From Flavobacterium lutivivi (GTDB lineage: Bacteria; Bacteroidota; Bacteroidia; Flavobacteriales; Flavobacteriaceae): DNA of 64,000 nucleotides. The position numbers and the translations under genes are program-made. Below are positions 52,638-61,169 of the stretch, in pieces (positions within the stretch are counted from its first letter, which is position 1; the number at the start of each line of letters is the position of its first letter). The DNA is taken from NCBI RefSeq assembly GCF_014642275.1, contig NZ_BMIM01000002.1, forward strand, positions 1-64,000, read 5' to 3'. The notes under the pieces were generated by a model. That model did not search any database, was not told where the DNA came from, and worked only from the letters and a program-made list of their open reading frames with translations.

Positions 52638-55379
52638 ATGTCAATACCTTCTTTTTTAAATATTTTAGCTAAACAAATTCTGAGCAAACATTCAGAAAAC
52701 CTTACTGATGTAGTTATAATTCTTCCAAACAAAAGAGCAAAAATTTTTCTTTTGGAAGCATTTAAAAACAATATTTCACAAAACATCTTTGCTCCAAAAA
52801 TTGATAGTATAGAAGATTTTATTCAAGACATTGCTGGCATCAGAAACATTGAATCTATAGAAGTTCTTTTTGAGTTTTTCAAAGTTTATAAACAATTGAA
52901 TGCTACTGATGCTGAACCTTTTGAAAACTTCGCCAATTGGGCAAAAACATTACTTTCTGATTTTAATGAAATAGACAGATACCTTATTCCTCCGAATGAA
53001 ATTCTAAAACATTTAGAAAACATAAAAGAAATTGAACATTGGTCTCTTCAACCCGAAAAGACCGAATTGGTTCTAAAGTATTTAGAATTCTGGAAAAAAT
53101 TACCAATATATTATCATGAATTATACAATCACTTAAAGGGAAAAGGAATTGGTTATCAAGGATTAATTTACCGAGAAGCTGTCGAAAATTTGAACCATTT
53201 TACAAACGCAACAAAAAGTAAAAAATACATTTTTGCTGGTTTTAACGCACTCAATCAAGCAGAAGAAAAAATAATTCAGCACTTGTTAGCAAATGATATT
53301 GCTGAAATATATTGGGATATAGATGAAACATTCATCAATGATTTACAACATGATGCTGGGCTTTTTCAAAGAAGAATAAAAAATGAATGGAATCATTATA
53401 AATCAAATGATTATCAATGGATTTTTGATGATTTCAAAAAGCAGAAAAACATACAAATAATCGGTACTTCAAAATCTATTGGCCAAGCGATGATTTGTGG
53501 CGATTTGGTTCATCAAATTGCGCTTAAAAATGAATTGCAGCAAACCGCAGTTATACTAGCCGATGAAAATTTGTTGTTGCCTGTTCTATATTCTTTACCA
53601 GATAACGTTGCATCGCTCAATATTACAATGGGTTTTGTTGGAAAAAATAATCCAGCGCAAATTCTTATCCAAAAAATTTTTAAACTCCATCTTGGAGCAA
53701 TTGGCAGAAAATCTGGCAATAGTTATATTTTTTATTACAAAGATTTGCTCGATGTTTTGAACCATCCATTGGTAGAACCTTATTGCGATAGCAAGTCACT
53801 TACCGATTTTATAAAGCAAAACAACTACACCTTCATTTCATTAAAAAAAATCAAAGAAATTAGTTCATCTACAGATGCATTTTTCAATTCAATTATTGAT
53901 GAATGGAATGATGATACAAACGAAATTTTAGAAAGATTACTAGATGTTTTGCTTCAAATAAAATCCTATTTAGATTATGCTAATGAAGATGAAAAAATTG
54001 CAAATGCATTTGTTTTCTCGCTCTATAAAGCCATTATTAAACTTCAAAACAATCTAGCAACATTTGAAGAAAAGATTGAACCAAAAACGCTTTACGCCAT
54101 TTATAAGCAAACGGCAGATTTGATAGAAATTTCTTTTCAAGGCGAACCTCTAGATGGCTTGCAGATTATGGGAGTTTTAGAAAGTCGTGTGTTAGATTTC
54201 AAAAATGTGATTATCACTTCTGTCAACGAAGGAAAATTACCCGCAGGAAAAAGCCAAAATACTTTTTTGCCCTACGATTTGAGAATGCATCACAAATTGC
54301 CAACATTCAAAGAAAAAGATGCTATCTACACCTATCACTTCTATCATTTGCTTCAAAGAGCAGAAAACGTGTATCTCATTTACAATTCGGATAGTGACGG
54401 ATTTGATGGTGGTGAAAAAAGCCGATTTATTACCCAACTAGAAGTAGAAAACTATCATAATCCAACTGTTGAAATTTATAACCCAATAGTTCCCGAAAAA
54501 GCCAATCAGCCTTTATCGATTGAAAAAACAGCTGGCATTATTCAAAAATTAACCGAAATTGCCGAAAGCAAAAAAGGATTTTCGCCTTCTTCTTTAACGT
54601 CCTACATTAGAAACCCGATACAATTCTATTTTCAAAAGATTTTAAAACTTTCTGAAACCGAAGAAGTCGAAGAAAATATAGCAATAAATACTCTTGGGAC
54701 AATTATTCACGGCGTTTTGGAAGAATTATACAAACCATTGATTGGCAAAATATTAATCCCAAAAGACATCGAAGATTGTTTTGAAAAAATTGATGAAAAA
54801 GTCACCGAACAATTCAAAAAAGAATACAAAGAAGGCGAAATAAATCAAGGAAAAAATTTGTTGGCTTTTGAAGTGGCCAAACGTAACGTTTTCAATTTCC
54901 TAAAAATGGAACTCGAGAGCCTTAATCAAGGCGATGAAGTTCAAATTATTAATTTGGAAAAAGAAATTTTTGGCTCATTGACCATTCCAGAAACTGGTTT
55001 TACAATTCATCTTGGAGGAAAAGTGGATAGAATTGAATACCGAAACGGAAAAATCAGAATCATAGATTATAAAACTGGAAAAGTTGAACAAAAAAACCTA
55101 AAATTGAATACTTGGGAAGGATTAACAAACGACATTAATAACGAAAAAATAATCCAAATTCTGACTTATGCCTATATGTTTAAAAAGGAAAATCCTAATG
55201 ATGAAATAGAAGCTGGAATTATCTCGTTCAAAAACATGAAGTCAGGATTTATGCCTTTCCGTTTCGATAATAATGATAGTATTACCGAAGAAATATTAGA
55301 AAAATATCAAGAGCAAATGATTGTACTTATCAAGGAGATTTTTAACCCTGAAATTCCTTTTGAGGAGAAAAAAGTTTAG
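52638..55379 (+). CDS. PD-(D/E)XK nuclease family protein (AddB-like)
   Basis: 913 residues. The N-terminal half is an inactivated helicase-like region (VVIILPNKRAKIFLLEAF where a Walker A would lie; GLQIMGVLESRVLDFKNVIITSVNEGKLP later). The C-terminal nuclease has FSPSSLTSYIRNPIQFYFQ and the catalytic core GKVDRIEYRNG followed by IRIIDYKTGKVEQ (about 800-815). The position that is Cys in iron-sulfur AddB proteins (SYIxCPxxF) is Asn here, so no iron-sulfur cluster is expected. Probable partner of the AddA-like protein at 46678-49833, from which it is separated by kbl and ompA. Its stop codon overlaps that of the convergent hydrolase. Confidence 0.88.
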   Translation: MSIPSFLNILAKQILSKHSENLTDVVIILPNKRAKIFLLEAFKNNISQNIFAPKIDSIEDFIQDIAGIRNIESIEVLFEFFKVYKQLNATDAEPFENFANWAKTLLSDFNEIDRYLIPPNEILKHLENIKEIEHWSLQPEKTELVLKYLEFWKKLPIYYHELYNHLKGKGIGYQGLIYREAVENLNHFTNATKSKKYIFAGFNALNQAEEKIIQHLLANDIAEIYWDIDETFINDLQHDAGLFQRRIKNEWNHYKSNDYQWIFDDFKKQKNIQIIGTSKSIGQAMICGDLVHQIALKNELQQTAVILADENLLLPVLYSLPDNVASLNITMGFVGKNNPAQILIQKIFKLHLGAIGRKSGNSYIFYYKDLLDVLNHPLVEPYCDSKSLTDFIKQNNYTFISLKKIKEISSSTDAFFNSIIDEWNDDTNEILERLLDVLLQIKSYLDYANEDEKIANAFVFSLYKAIIKLQNNLATFEEKIEPKTLYAIYKQTADLIEISFQGEPLDGLQIMGVLESRVLDFKNVIITSVNEGKLPAGKSQNTFLPYDLRMHHKLPTFKEKDAIYTYHFYHLLQRAENVYLIYNSDSDGFDGGEKSRFITQLEVENYHNPTVEIYNPIVPEKANQPLSIEKTAGIIQKLTEIAESKKGFSPSSLTSYIRNPIQFYFQKILKLSETEEVEENIAINTLGTIIHGVLEELYKPLIGKILIPKDIEDCFEKIDEKVTEQFKKEYKEGEINQGKNLLAFEVAKRNVFNFLKMELESLNQGDEVQIINLEKEIFGSLTIPETGFTIHLGGKVDRIEYRNGKIRIIDYKTGKVEQKNLKLNTWEGLTNDINNEKIIQILTYAYMFKKENPNDEIEAGIISFKNMKSGFMPFRFDNNDSITEEILEKYQEQMIVLIKEIFNPEIPFEEKKV

Positions 55380-56158
55380 CATTTTTTAAGGAAATCCAAA
55401 AGCACTTTCAACAAATCCTTTTCGTTTTCAATATGGCTCATGTGTCCATCGGGAAAAGTCGTTAATTCTACCGATGTTCCTTCAATTTGGTCAATATTAT
55501 CATCATAAACCAAAACACCATCTTTTTTACCTAAAACCAAGTGAATAGGATATGGAGCAAAATGCAAAATCACTTCTCTGTCTTTGCGTATTTTCATGCC
55601 TTCGAGTGCCGCAACAATGCCTTGCAAAGGTGTTTTTAGTGCTTCGAGTTTTACTTTTTCAATTTCGTTGTCCAGCCTTTCGCGATTATCTTCACTAAAA
55701 AGATTGGCAATACTCATCCTAACAAACGTTGCATAGTTTTCTTTGACGGCAGCAATCGCTCTATCTCTATTGGTTTTTCGTTCATCGCTATCGGCACGAG
55801 AAGTAGAGTTTTGCAGAAAAATTCCTTTCACACTATCAGGATATAATTCTGCAAATGCCAAAGCCACATAACCACCCATGGAATGCCCAACTAGAACCAC
55901 TTTTCTAATCTTGAGTTCATGCAAAACATGATGCACCATATCCGCTTGATCTTCCATAGTATGTACATAACCCAAACATTCTGTTGCGCCATGACCAAGC
56001 AAATCGATGGTTATAACACGATGTTTTTTTGAAAGCTCGGGAACAAAGGCTTGCCACATGGTTTGGTTTTCCAAAAAACCATGCAAAAGCACAACAGCTG
56101 TACCTTTTCCTTGGTCTGTATAAGCGATTTTGGTGTTTTTGTAGATGATGGTTTTCAT
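55376..56158 (-). CDS. Alpha/beta-fold hydrolase
   Basis: About 260 residues starting MKTIIYKNTKIAYTDQGKG. Visible: oxyanion His-Gly (VVLLHGFLENQTMW), nucleophile VGHSMGGYVAL (Ser near 86), the acid region LVLGKKDGVLVYD and the final catalytic His in FPDGHMSHIEN. The substrate is unknown (esterase, lactonase or similar). The frame opens at 56191, but the start at 56158 gives the normal N-terminus. Convergent with the AddB-like gene, the two stop codons overlapping; divergent from abiH. Confidence 0.9.
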   Translation of the reverse strand: MKTIIYKNTKIAYTDQGKGTAVVLLHGFLENQTMWQAFVPELSKKHRVITIDLLGHGATECLGYVHTMEDQADMVHHVLHELKIRKVVLVGHSMGGYVALAFAELYPDSVKGIFLQNSTSRADSDERKTNRDRAIAAVKENYATFVRMSIANLFSEDNRERLDNEIEKVKLEALKTPLQGIVAALEGMKIRKDREVILHFAPYPIHLVLGKKDGVLVYDDNIDQIEGTSVELTTFPDGHMSHIENEKDLLKVLLDFLKKC

Positions 56159-56237
56159 TGTTACAAAAATAAATTTTAACCCCGAATTCACGAATTATTT
56201 TTTCACAATTTTGTCATTTATATGAATTATGAAAAGT

Positions 56238-56270
56238 GATTCCTCGACTGCGCTCGGAATGACAAGATTG
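56238..56270. repeat. REP-like interspersed repeat, right-end type, before abiH
   Basis: GATTCCTCGACTGCGCTCGG followed by AATGACAAGATTG. This is GC-richer than its surroundings and ends with TGACAAGATTG, also found at the right end of the element at 57592-57621. It resembles short palindromic repeats scattered in flavobacterial intergenic regions. Confidence 0.55.
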
Positions 56271-56282
56271 TGTTTAATTTCC

Positions 56283-56290
56283 TATCTTTG
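56283..56290 (+). promoter_or_regulatory. -7 promoter box for abiH
   Basis: TATCTTTG matches TAnnTTTG, 18 bases before the abiH ATG. Confidence 0.5.
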
Positions 56291-56308
56291 AGAAAAGAGA
56301 TTTCTATT

Positions 56309-57529
56309 ATGAATAGATTAATTATTATTGGTAACGGTTTTGATTTGGCGCATGGATTACCGACGAGTTATAAAGATTTTATTGATGATTATTGGAGAGG
56401 AGTAATTTCAAATCTGATTTATGAGAAAAAATATGAAGATGATTTATTAAGTATTGATATAACTTTTGGTATGAATGATTTATGGTTTAAACATGACTTT
56501 GAAAAAACAGTAAAAGACTATTCATCCCTTTTTAAAATTCTAAGAAATACAGATGGCAAAATAAATTTTAGTTTTAAAAATTCTTTTTTAGAAAAGATAA
56601 GTGAATTAAATCAGGTCCAAAACTGGGTTGATATAGAGAATGTTTTTTATGAAGAATTATTAAAAACCTTGGAAAAAAGCCCAATTCCTGATTTTACTTG
56701 GCTTGGTGTTGAAAGCCCAAAGAACAAAAATATAATTGATATTAATAATGATTTTGAAAAAATTAAATTTTTATTAGAACATTATTTACATGATAAAGTT
56801 GAAACAAAATACAAACTTGAGAACAATAAATCTAATCCTTTTTTGGAGTATATTAAAGATTGTGAAAAACTAACAACAGGCAAATTGAATCAGTTTTATA
56901 GTGAATTACCTTTTAATCTAACTATTGAATTAAATAGACAATTATTAGAAAATCCATTTCCAGATAAAATTCAACATCCTGTTTTACAGATAACTAATTA
57001 TTTTTTAAACTTTAATTACACGGATACACTTTTAAAATATTTTGAGGTTTTAAATATCAATGAAAATCAGATTAATCATTTACATGGCAGATTAAGGGTT
57101 GAATTAAATCCTCTAAATTTTGGATTTGGAGATGAAATGGATAAAATGTATTCAAAAATTGAAGATAAAAATGATAATGAATATTTAAAAAACATAAAAT
57201 CATTTCAGTACTTAAATACGCCAAATTACAAAAACTTGATGGATTTCATCGATGGTGAAATATTTCAAGTTTACATCATGGGACATTCATGCGGTTTATC
57301 AGATAGAACTTTGTTGAATACAATTTTTGAACATAAAAATTGTTGCTCTATTAAGGTTTTCTTTCACGAAAAAAAAGACGAAAAAGGGAATGTAATTAGT
57401 GATAATTACACAGAAATAATTCAAAATATTTCTCGCCATTTTAATGATAAAAAACTAATGCGCTCCAAAATCGTCAATAAAACACTTTGTAAACCTTTAC
57501 CACAAATTCAATTACCAAAAAAGCAATAA
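56309..57529 (+). CDS. AbiH-family phage abortive-infection protein
   Basis: 406 residues starting MNRLIIIGNGFDLAHGLPTS, the hallmark N-terminus of the AbiH family, with YKDFIDDYW after it. Further family pieces: YFLNFNYTDTLLKYF, NHLHGRL and VYIMGHSCGLSDRTLLN in the second half. AbiH proteins block phage growth in lactococci and others; the mechanism is not established. The frame extends to 56270, but the motif and -7 box fix the ATG at 56309. It stands alone between housekeeping genes and is flanked by short repeats, suggesting acquisition as an accessory gene. No toxin-antitoxin partner or other defence gene is adjacent. Confidence 0.88.
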   Translation: MNRLIIIGNGFDLAHGLPTSYKDFIDDYWRGVISNLIYEKKYEDDLLSIDITFGMNDLWFKHDFEKTVKDYSSLFKILRNTDGKINFSFKNSFLEKISELNQVQNWVDIENVFYEELLKTLEKSPIPDFTWLGVESPKNKNIIDINNDFEKIKFLLEHYLHDKVETKYKLENNKSNPFLEYIKDCEKLTTGKLNQFYSELPFNLTIELNRQLLENPFPDKIQHPVLQITNYFLNFNYTDTLLKYFEVLNINENQINHLHGRLRVELNPLNFGFGDEMDKMYSKIEDKNDNEYLKNIKSFQYLNTPNYKNLMDFIDGEIFQVYIMGHSCGLSDRTLLNTIFEHKNCCSIKVFFHEKKDEKGNVISDNYTEIIQNISRHFNDKKLMRSKIVNKTLCKPLPQIQLPKKQ

Positions 57530-57543
57530 TTTTTCATGTTTTT

Positions 57544-57621
57544 GTCATTTCGAGGAACGAGAAATCTCATAAAAAGTTGCCAATATAATGTGATGCTTCC
57601 TTCATCAGCATGACAAGATTG
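57544..57621. repeat. REP-like interspersed repeat after abiH
   Basis: Left end GTCATTTCGAGGAACGAGAA plus ATCTCA (57544-57569), an AT-rich middle, and a degenerate right end (57592-57621) finishing ATGACAAGATTG. The right end shares TGACAAGATTG with the element before abiH. Located 14 bases after the abiH stop. Confidence 0.55.
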
Positions 57622-57662
57622 CCAATAAAAATACTATTTTTGATTCTCAAAAACAAACACCA

Positions 57663-58055
57663 ATGTTCACACTCCAACAAATCCAAGAAGCACATAGCAA
57701 AGTAAAAAGTGGCGCCGATTTTCCAAAATATATGCAAGACATTATTGCGCTTGGTGTAACTTCTTTCGAGACTTTTGTGTTTGATAATCACACCAATTAC
57801 TACGGAAAAGATAATTATCATATTGCTGACGAAGGTTTTCCCGAGACACTTTCTGTTGCTGATGAAAGCAACGTAGAGCAATTCAAATCAGACTTAAAAG
57901 CGCATCAACAAGGCAAAACCGATTACATGACTTTTCTAAACGATTGCGCAAAATCGGGCGTAGAAAAATGGATGGTAGTTATGGATAAAATGACTTGCAG
58001 CTATTATGATAAAGCTGGAAACGAAATGGTTGTGGAAACAATTCCGTCGGTTTAG
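57663..58055 (+). CDS. DUF1398 family protein
   Basis: 130 residues resembling DUF1398: MFTLQQIQEAHSKVKSGADF, YMQDIIALGVTSFETFV, a HTNYYG segment, then QHQQGKTDYMTFLNDCAKSGVEKWMV-type C-terminal helix and strand (observed as AHQQGKTDYMTFLNDCA). Function unknown; such proteins are sometimes mislabelled phage envelope protein. It follows the repeat element and is convergent with pepP. Confidence 0.82.
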   Translation: MFTLQQIQEAHSKVKSGADFPKYMQDIIALGVTSFETFVFDNHTNYYGKDNYHIADEGFPETLSVADESNVEQFKSDLKAHQQGKTDYMTFLNDCAKSGVEKWMVVMDKMTCSYYDKAGNEMVVETIPSV

Positions 58056-58071
58056 TTTTTGAACAAAAAAA

Positions 58072-58093
58072 ACGGTTCACCAAAGCAAACCGT
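58072..58093 (-). terminator. Terminator of pepP
   Basis: ACGGTT (58072-58077) pairs with AACCGT (58088-58093). On the minus strand it is followed by a run of eight T. It lies in the convergent gap between DUF1398 and pepP. Confidence 0.6.
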
Positions 58094-58125
58094 CTTTTCT
58101 CTTTTTTGTTGTATTTATTTTCTAA

Positions 58126-59418
58126 TTAAGCATTCATTATCGCTTCAATTTCCTCTACTTCAATCGGAATATTTCGCATCAAGTTAAACGCTTCTCCTTT
58201 TTCTTGAATCACCATATCATCTTCAATACGAATTCCGAAACCTTCGGCTGGAATATAAATTCCTGGTTCAACCGTAAACACCATATTGGCTTGCATTGGT
58301 TCGTGCAACAATCCATAATCGTGTGTGTCTAAACCTAAATGGTGCGATGTTCCGTGCATAAAATATTTTTTATACGCTGGCCAATCTGGATTTTCATTTT
58401 GAACATCGGCTTTGTCAATCAATCCCAAACCTAAAAGTTCCGAAGTCATGATTTTTCCAACCTCAACATGATATTGTTTCCATAAAGTTCCTGGAACGAG
58501 CATTTTGGTCGCTTCATTTTTTACTCGTAAAACAGCATTGTAAACTTCTTTTTGTCTATCAGTAAAACGTCCCGAAACTGGTATCATTCTCGTCATATCA
58601 CTGGAATAGTTAGCATATTCAGCACCAACGTCAAGCAAAACCAAATCGCCAGCTTTACATTGCTGATTGTTTTCGATATAATGCAACACATTGGCATTAT
58701 TTCCCGAAGCAATAATTGGCGTATAAGCAAAACCTTTCGAACGATTGCGTAAAAATTCATGCGCAAATTCGGCTTCGATTTCATATTCCATTACGTTTGG
58801 TTTCACAAAATTCAAAACTCGACGAAATCCTTTTTCGGTAATATCACAAGCTTTCTGAATCAAATTGATTTCTTCACTTTCTTTTATCGAACGCAAACGT
58901 TGCAAAATTGGGTTAGATTTTTCGACTTTGTGTGCTGGATAATTTTCTTTCCACCATTTCACGAAACGTGCTTCACGAGTTTCAGTTTCAATCACTGCGC
59001 GATAATGCTCGTTGGTGTTGATGTAAATTGTATCGGCATAAGCCATTACTTCTTTCAAAGTTTTATGAAAATCTTGTAACCATATCACCGATTTAATTCC
59101 CGAAACCTCAAAAGCTCTTTGTTTAGTCAATTTTTCTCCTTCCCAAATGGCAATGTGTTCGTTGGTTTCTTTTAGAAAAAGAATTTCTTTCAAATGTTCG
59201 TATGGCGCATCCGGAAAAAGCAACAAAATACTTTCTTCTTGATCAACACCGCTTAAATAAAAAATATCTCTATGTTGCGCAAAAGGCAAGGTAGAATCAG
59301 CTGAAACTGGATAGATATCGTTCGAATTGAAAACGGCAACACTGTTTGGTTTCATTTGTGCCGTGAATTTTGCTCTGTTTTTAACGAACAAATCGCGGTC
59401 TATTTGATGGTATTTCAT
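58126..59418 (-). CDS. pepP: Xaa-Pro aminopeptidase (aminopeptidase P)
   Basis: Removes N-terminal residues before proline. 430 residues with an N-terminal aminopeptidase P domain (MKYHQIDRDLFVKNRAKFTAQM, AQHRDIFYLSGVDQEESILLLF) and a pita-bread C-terminal domain. The dinuclear metal ligands appear in LLDVGAEYANYSSDMTRMIP (two Asp), HGTSHHLGLDTHD (His), FTVEPGIYIP (Glu) and GIRIEDDMVI (Glu). No signal peptide, so cytoplasmic. Length close to E. coli PepP (441). Confidence 0.95.
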   Translation of the reverse strand: MKYHQIDRDLFVKNRAKFTAQMKPNSVAVFNSNDIYPVSADSTLPFAQHRDIFYLSGVDQEESILLLFPDAPYEHLKEILFLKETNEHIAIWEGEKLTKQRAFEVSGIKSVIWLQDFHKTLKEVMAYADTIYINTNEHYRAVIETETREARFVKWWKENYPAHKVEKSNPILQRLRSIKESEEINLIQKACDITEKGFRRVLNFVKPNVMEYEIEAEFAHEFLRNRSKGFAYTPIIASGNNANVLHYIENNQQCKAGDLVLLDVGAEYANYSSDMTRMIPVSGRFTDRQKEVYNAVLRVKNEATKMLVPGTLWKQYHVEVGKIMTSELLGLGLIDKADVQNENPDWPAYKKYFMHGTSHHLGLDTHDYGLLHEPMQANMVFTVEPGIYIPAEGFGIRIEDDMVIQEKGEAFNLMRNIPIEVEEIEAIMNA

Positions 59419-59519
59419 ATGTAAAGTAATTAGTGAATAGTAAGAGTGAATGGTTAAAAGCTTATTTAATTAGTACAAAACTACTCAAACCAAGATATAA
59501 AAAAGCAAGCCAAATGGCG

Positions 59520-60116
59520 TTATTTTACATTTTTACGAATGCGACTCATGTTGCGGGTAGAAATTCCCAAAAAGGAAGCCAAATAATGCAAAGGAACTTC
59601 TTGCAATAACTTTGGTTCTGTTTGAAGTAGTTTTTTATAGCGTTCTTCTGGTGTAAGCGTCAATAAATCAATACGATAATCATCAATAAGCATGATTTGT
59701 TTTTCAATTAAATTGTGGTAAAACTGCTTGAAAACTTCATTGTTTTTCATCAATTTTTGAAAATTTTCCAAGTCAATTACTTTCAAACTACAATCAGATA
59801 TGGCTTTGATACTTTTGCGAGAAGAGATTTTATTCAAAAAACTATTCAAAGATGATGTAACCGAATTACGAAGAGCTAAATAGGTTGTTTTTTCTTCTCC
59901 ATCAACAACAATTGCATGTTGCAGAATTCCGCTTTCGATATAACAAAAAAGCGGGCAAATTTCATTTTCGTGAACCAAAAACTCGTTTTTTTTCAAAACA
60001 ATCGACTGAAAATTATCTACAATTTGTTTAACCAATTCTTCATTATCATTCTGATTATGAATGATAAAAGAATTGATATAAGTATTCAAATTTGTATTGA
60101 TTTCAGATGCTTTCAC
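59520..60116 (-). CDS. Crp/Fnr-family transcription regulator
   Basis: 198 residues: N-terminal cyclic-nucleotide-binding-like beta-roll (IVLKKNEFLVHENEICPLFCYIESGIL), a dimerisation helix, and a C-terminal winged helix (TPEERYKKLLQTEPKLLQEVPLHYLASFLGISTRNMSRIRKNV). No Cys cluster of the Fnr type is seen. The Bacteroidota members of this group rarely bind cAMP in a known way, so the signal is unknown. It is divergent from sdhC across 179 bases, so regulation of the succinate dehydrogenase operon is possible but unproven. Confidence 0.9.
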   Translation of the reverse strand: MKASEINTNLNTYINSFIIHNQNDNEELVKQIVDNFQSIVLKKNEFLVHENEICPLFCYIESGILQHAIVVDGEEKTTYLALRNSVTSSLNSFLNKISSRKSIKAISDCSLKVIDLENFQKLMKNNEVFKQFYHNLIEKQIMLIDDYRIDLLTLTPEERYKKLLQTEPKLLQEVPLHYLASFLGISTRNMSRIRKNVK

Positions 60117-60176
60117 ATGGTAAAGATAATAGAAAATGTATTGATTTTTAGAAGTTCACAGCTTGCATAAATTCAA

Positions 60177-60184
60177 CAAAATTA
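60177..60184 (-). promoter_or_regulatory. -7 promoter box for the Crp/Fnr regulator
   Basis: The minus strand reads TAATTTTG (TAnnTTTG), 60 bases upstream of the start codon. Confidence 0.4.
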
Positions 60185-60222
60185 AACACATTTTAAATTC
60201 ATTATAAATAAGCGCGAAAAGG

Positions 60223-60253
60223 TTGTAGTTATTGTTAAATAGCTTTATTTTTG
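60223..60253 (+). promoter_or_regulatory. Promoter of sdhCAB (-33 TTG, -7 TATTTTTG)
   Basis: TTG (60223-60225), a 20-base spacer, TATTTTTG (60246-60253), 42 bases before the sdhC ATG. Confidence 0.55.
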
Positions 60254-60295
60254 TTCTGATTTTTTTAAAAACACAATTACAATCAAATAAAAATT

Positions 60296-61153
60296 ATGGC
60301 AAAATCTGCACTTCTGAAGTCATCAATTGCAAAAAAATATTGGATGGCTCTTACGGGTTTATTTTTATGCTTGTTTTTGACTGGTCACTTAGCAGGAAAT
60401 TTGCAGTTGTTAGTTCCTAACAATGCGCTAAATTTCAATAAGTACGCTTTGTTTATGACCTCAAATCCAGCGGTAAAATTACTTTCTTATTTAACGTATT
60501 TATCTATTCTTTTCCATGCTGTTGATGGTTTTATGTTGACCATTCAGAACAAAAAAGCAAGACCAATTGGTTATGCAAAACAAAATGCTGCAGCAAACAG
60601 CAGCTTTTCTTCAAGAAACATGGCGATATTGGGAACTTTGATTTTAGTTTTCATCGTAACGCACATGGTAAACTTTTGGGCGAGAATGCATTTTGACAAA
60701 AACATGCCTTTACAAACCATCACTGTTGAAGTAATGGGCCAAAAGCAAGAATTATACATGATGGTAAATGGTGGTTATATGCCAACTAACCAAGTTGCAA
60801 AAACAGCTGAAGAAGCAAAGAAAAATGGCGCTCCAACTTACATTGCCAACAAAACAGATTTTATGAATACACAAGCTAATGTAAAAGTTGGTGAAGGATA
60901 TAAAGATTTATATAAAATTACTGTTGATTTCTTCAAACATCCAAAATTTGGTCTAATAGCAACAATACTCTATGTGTTATCGATGTTTGTGTTAGCTTTT
61001 CACTTACTACACGGATTTCAAAGTGCTTTTCAATCATTGGGGATAAACAATAAGTTAACTCCTGCTATAAAAGCGTTTGGGAAGTTTTTTGCAATTGTAG
61101 TCCCGTTATTGTTTGCTATAATTCCTGTTTACATTCATTTTATTTTAAAATAA
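60296..61153 (+). CDS. sdhC: Succinate dehydrogenase cytochrome b subunit
   Basis: Membrane anchor of complex II, of the five-helix cytochrome b558 type that carries heme and needs no SdhD. 285 residues with membrane segments around 17-32, 60-76, 105-125, 215-240 and 262-283 and candidate heme His in [22 protein letters not shown] and FHLLHGF. The loop between segments 3 and 4 (about 130-203) is about 60 residues longer than in typical b558 subunits. First gene of the sdhCAB operon; sdhA follows 16 bases later. Confidence 0.93.
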   Translation: MAKSALLKSSIAKKYWMALTGLFLCLFLTGHLAGNLQLLVPNNALNFNKYALFMTSNPAVKLLSYLTYLSILFHAVDGFMLTIQNKKARPIGYAKQNAAANSSFSSRNMAILGTLILVFIVTHMVNFWARMHFDKNMPLQTITVEVMGQKQELYMMVNGGYMPTNQVAKTAEEAKKNGAPTYIANKTDFMNTQANVKVGEGYKDLYKITVDFFKHPKFGLIATILYVLSMFVLAFHLLHGFQSAFQSLGINNKLTPAIKAFGKFFAIVVPLLFAIIPVYIHFILK

Positions 61154-61169
61154 TCAACTCAGATATATT

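Noticed and set aside
57567-57881. 104-codon minus-strand frame over the repeat element and DUF1398
   Set aside because: Overlaps a recognisable gene and a repeat; no domain and no promoter box.
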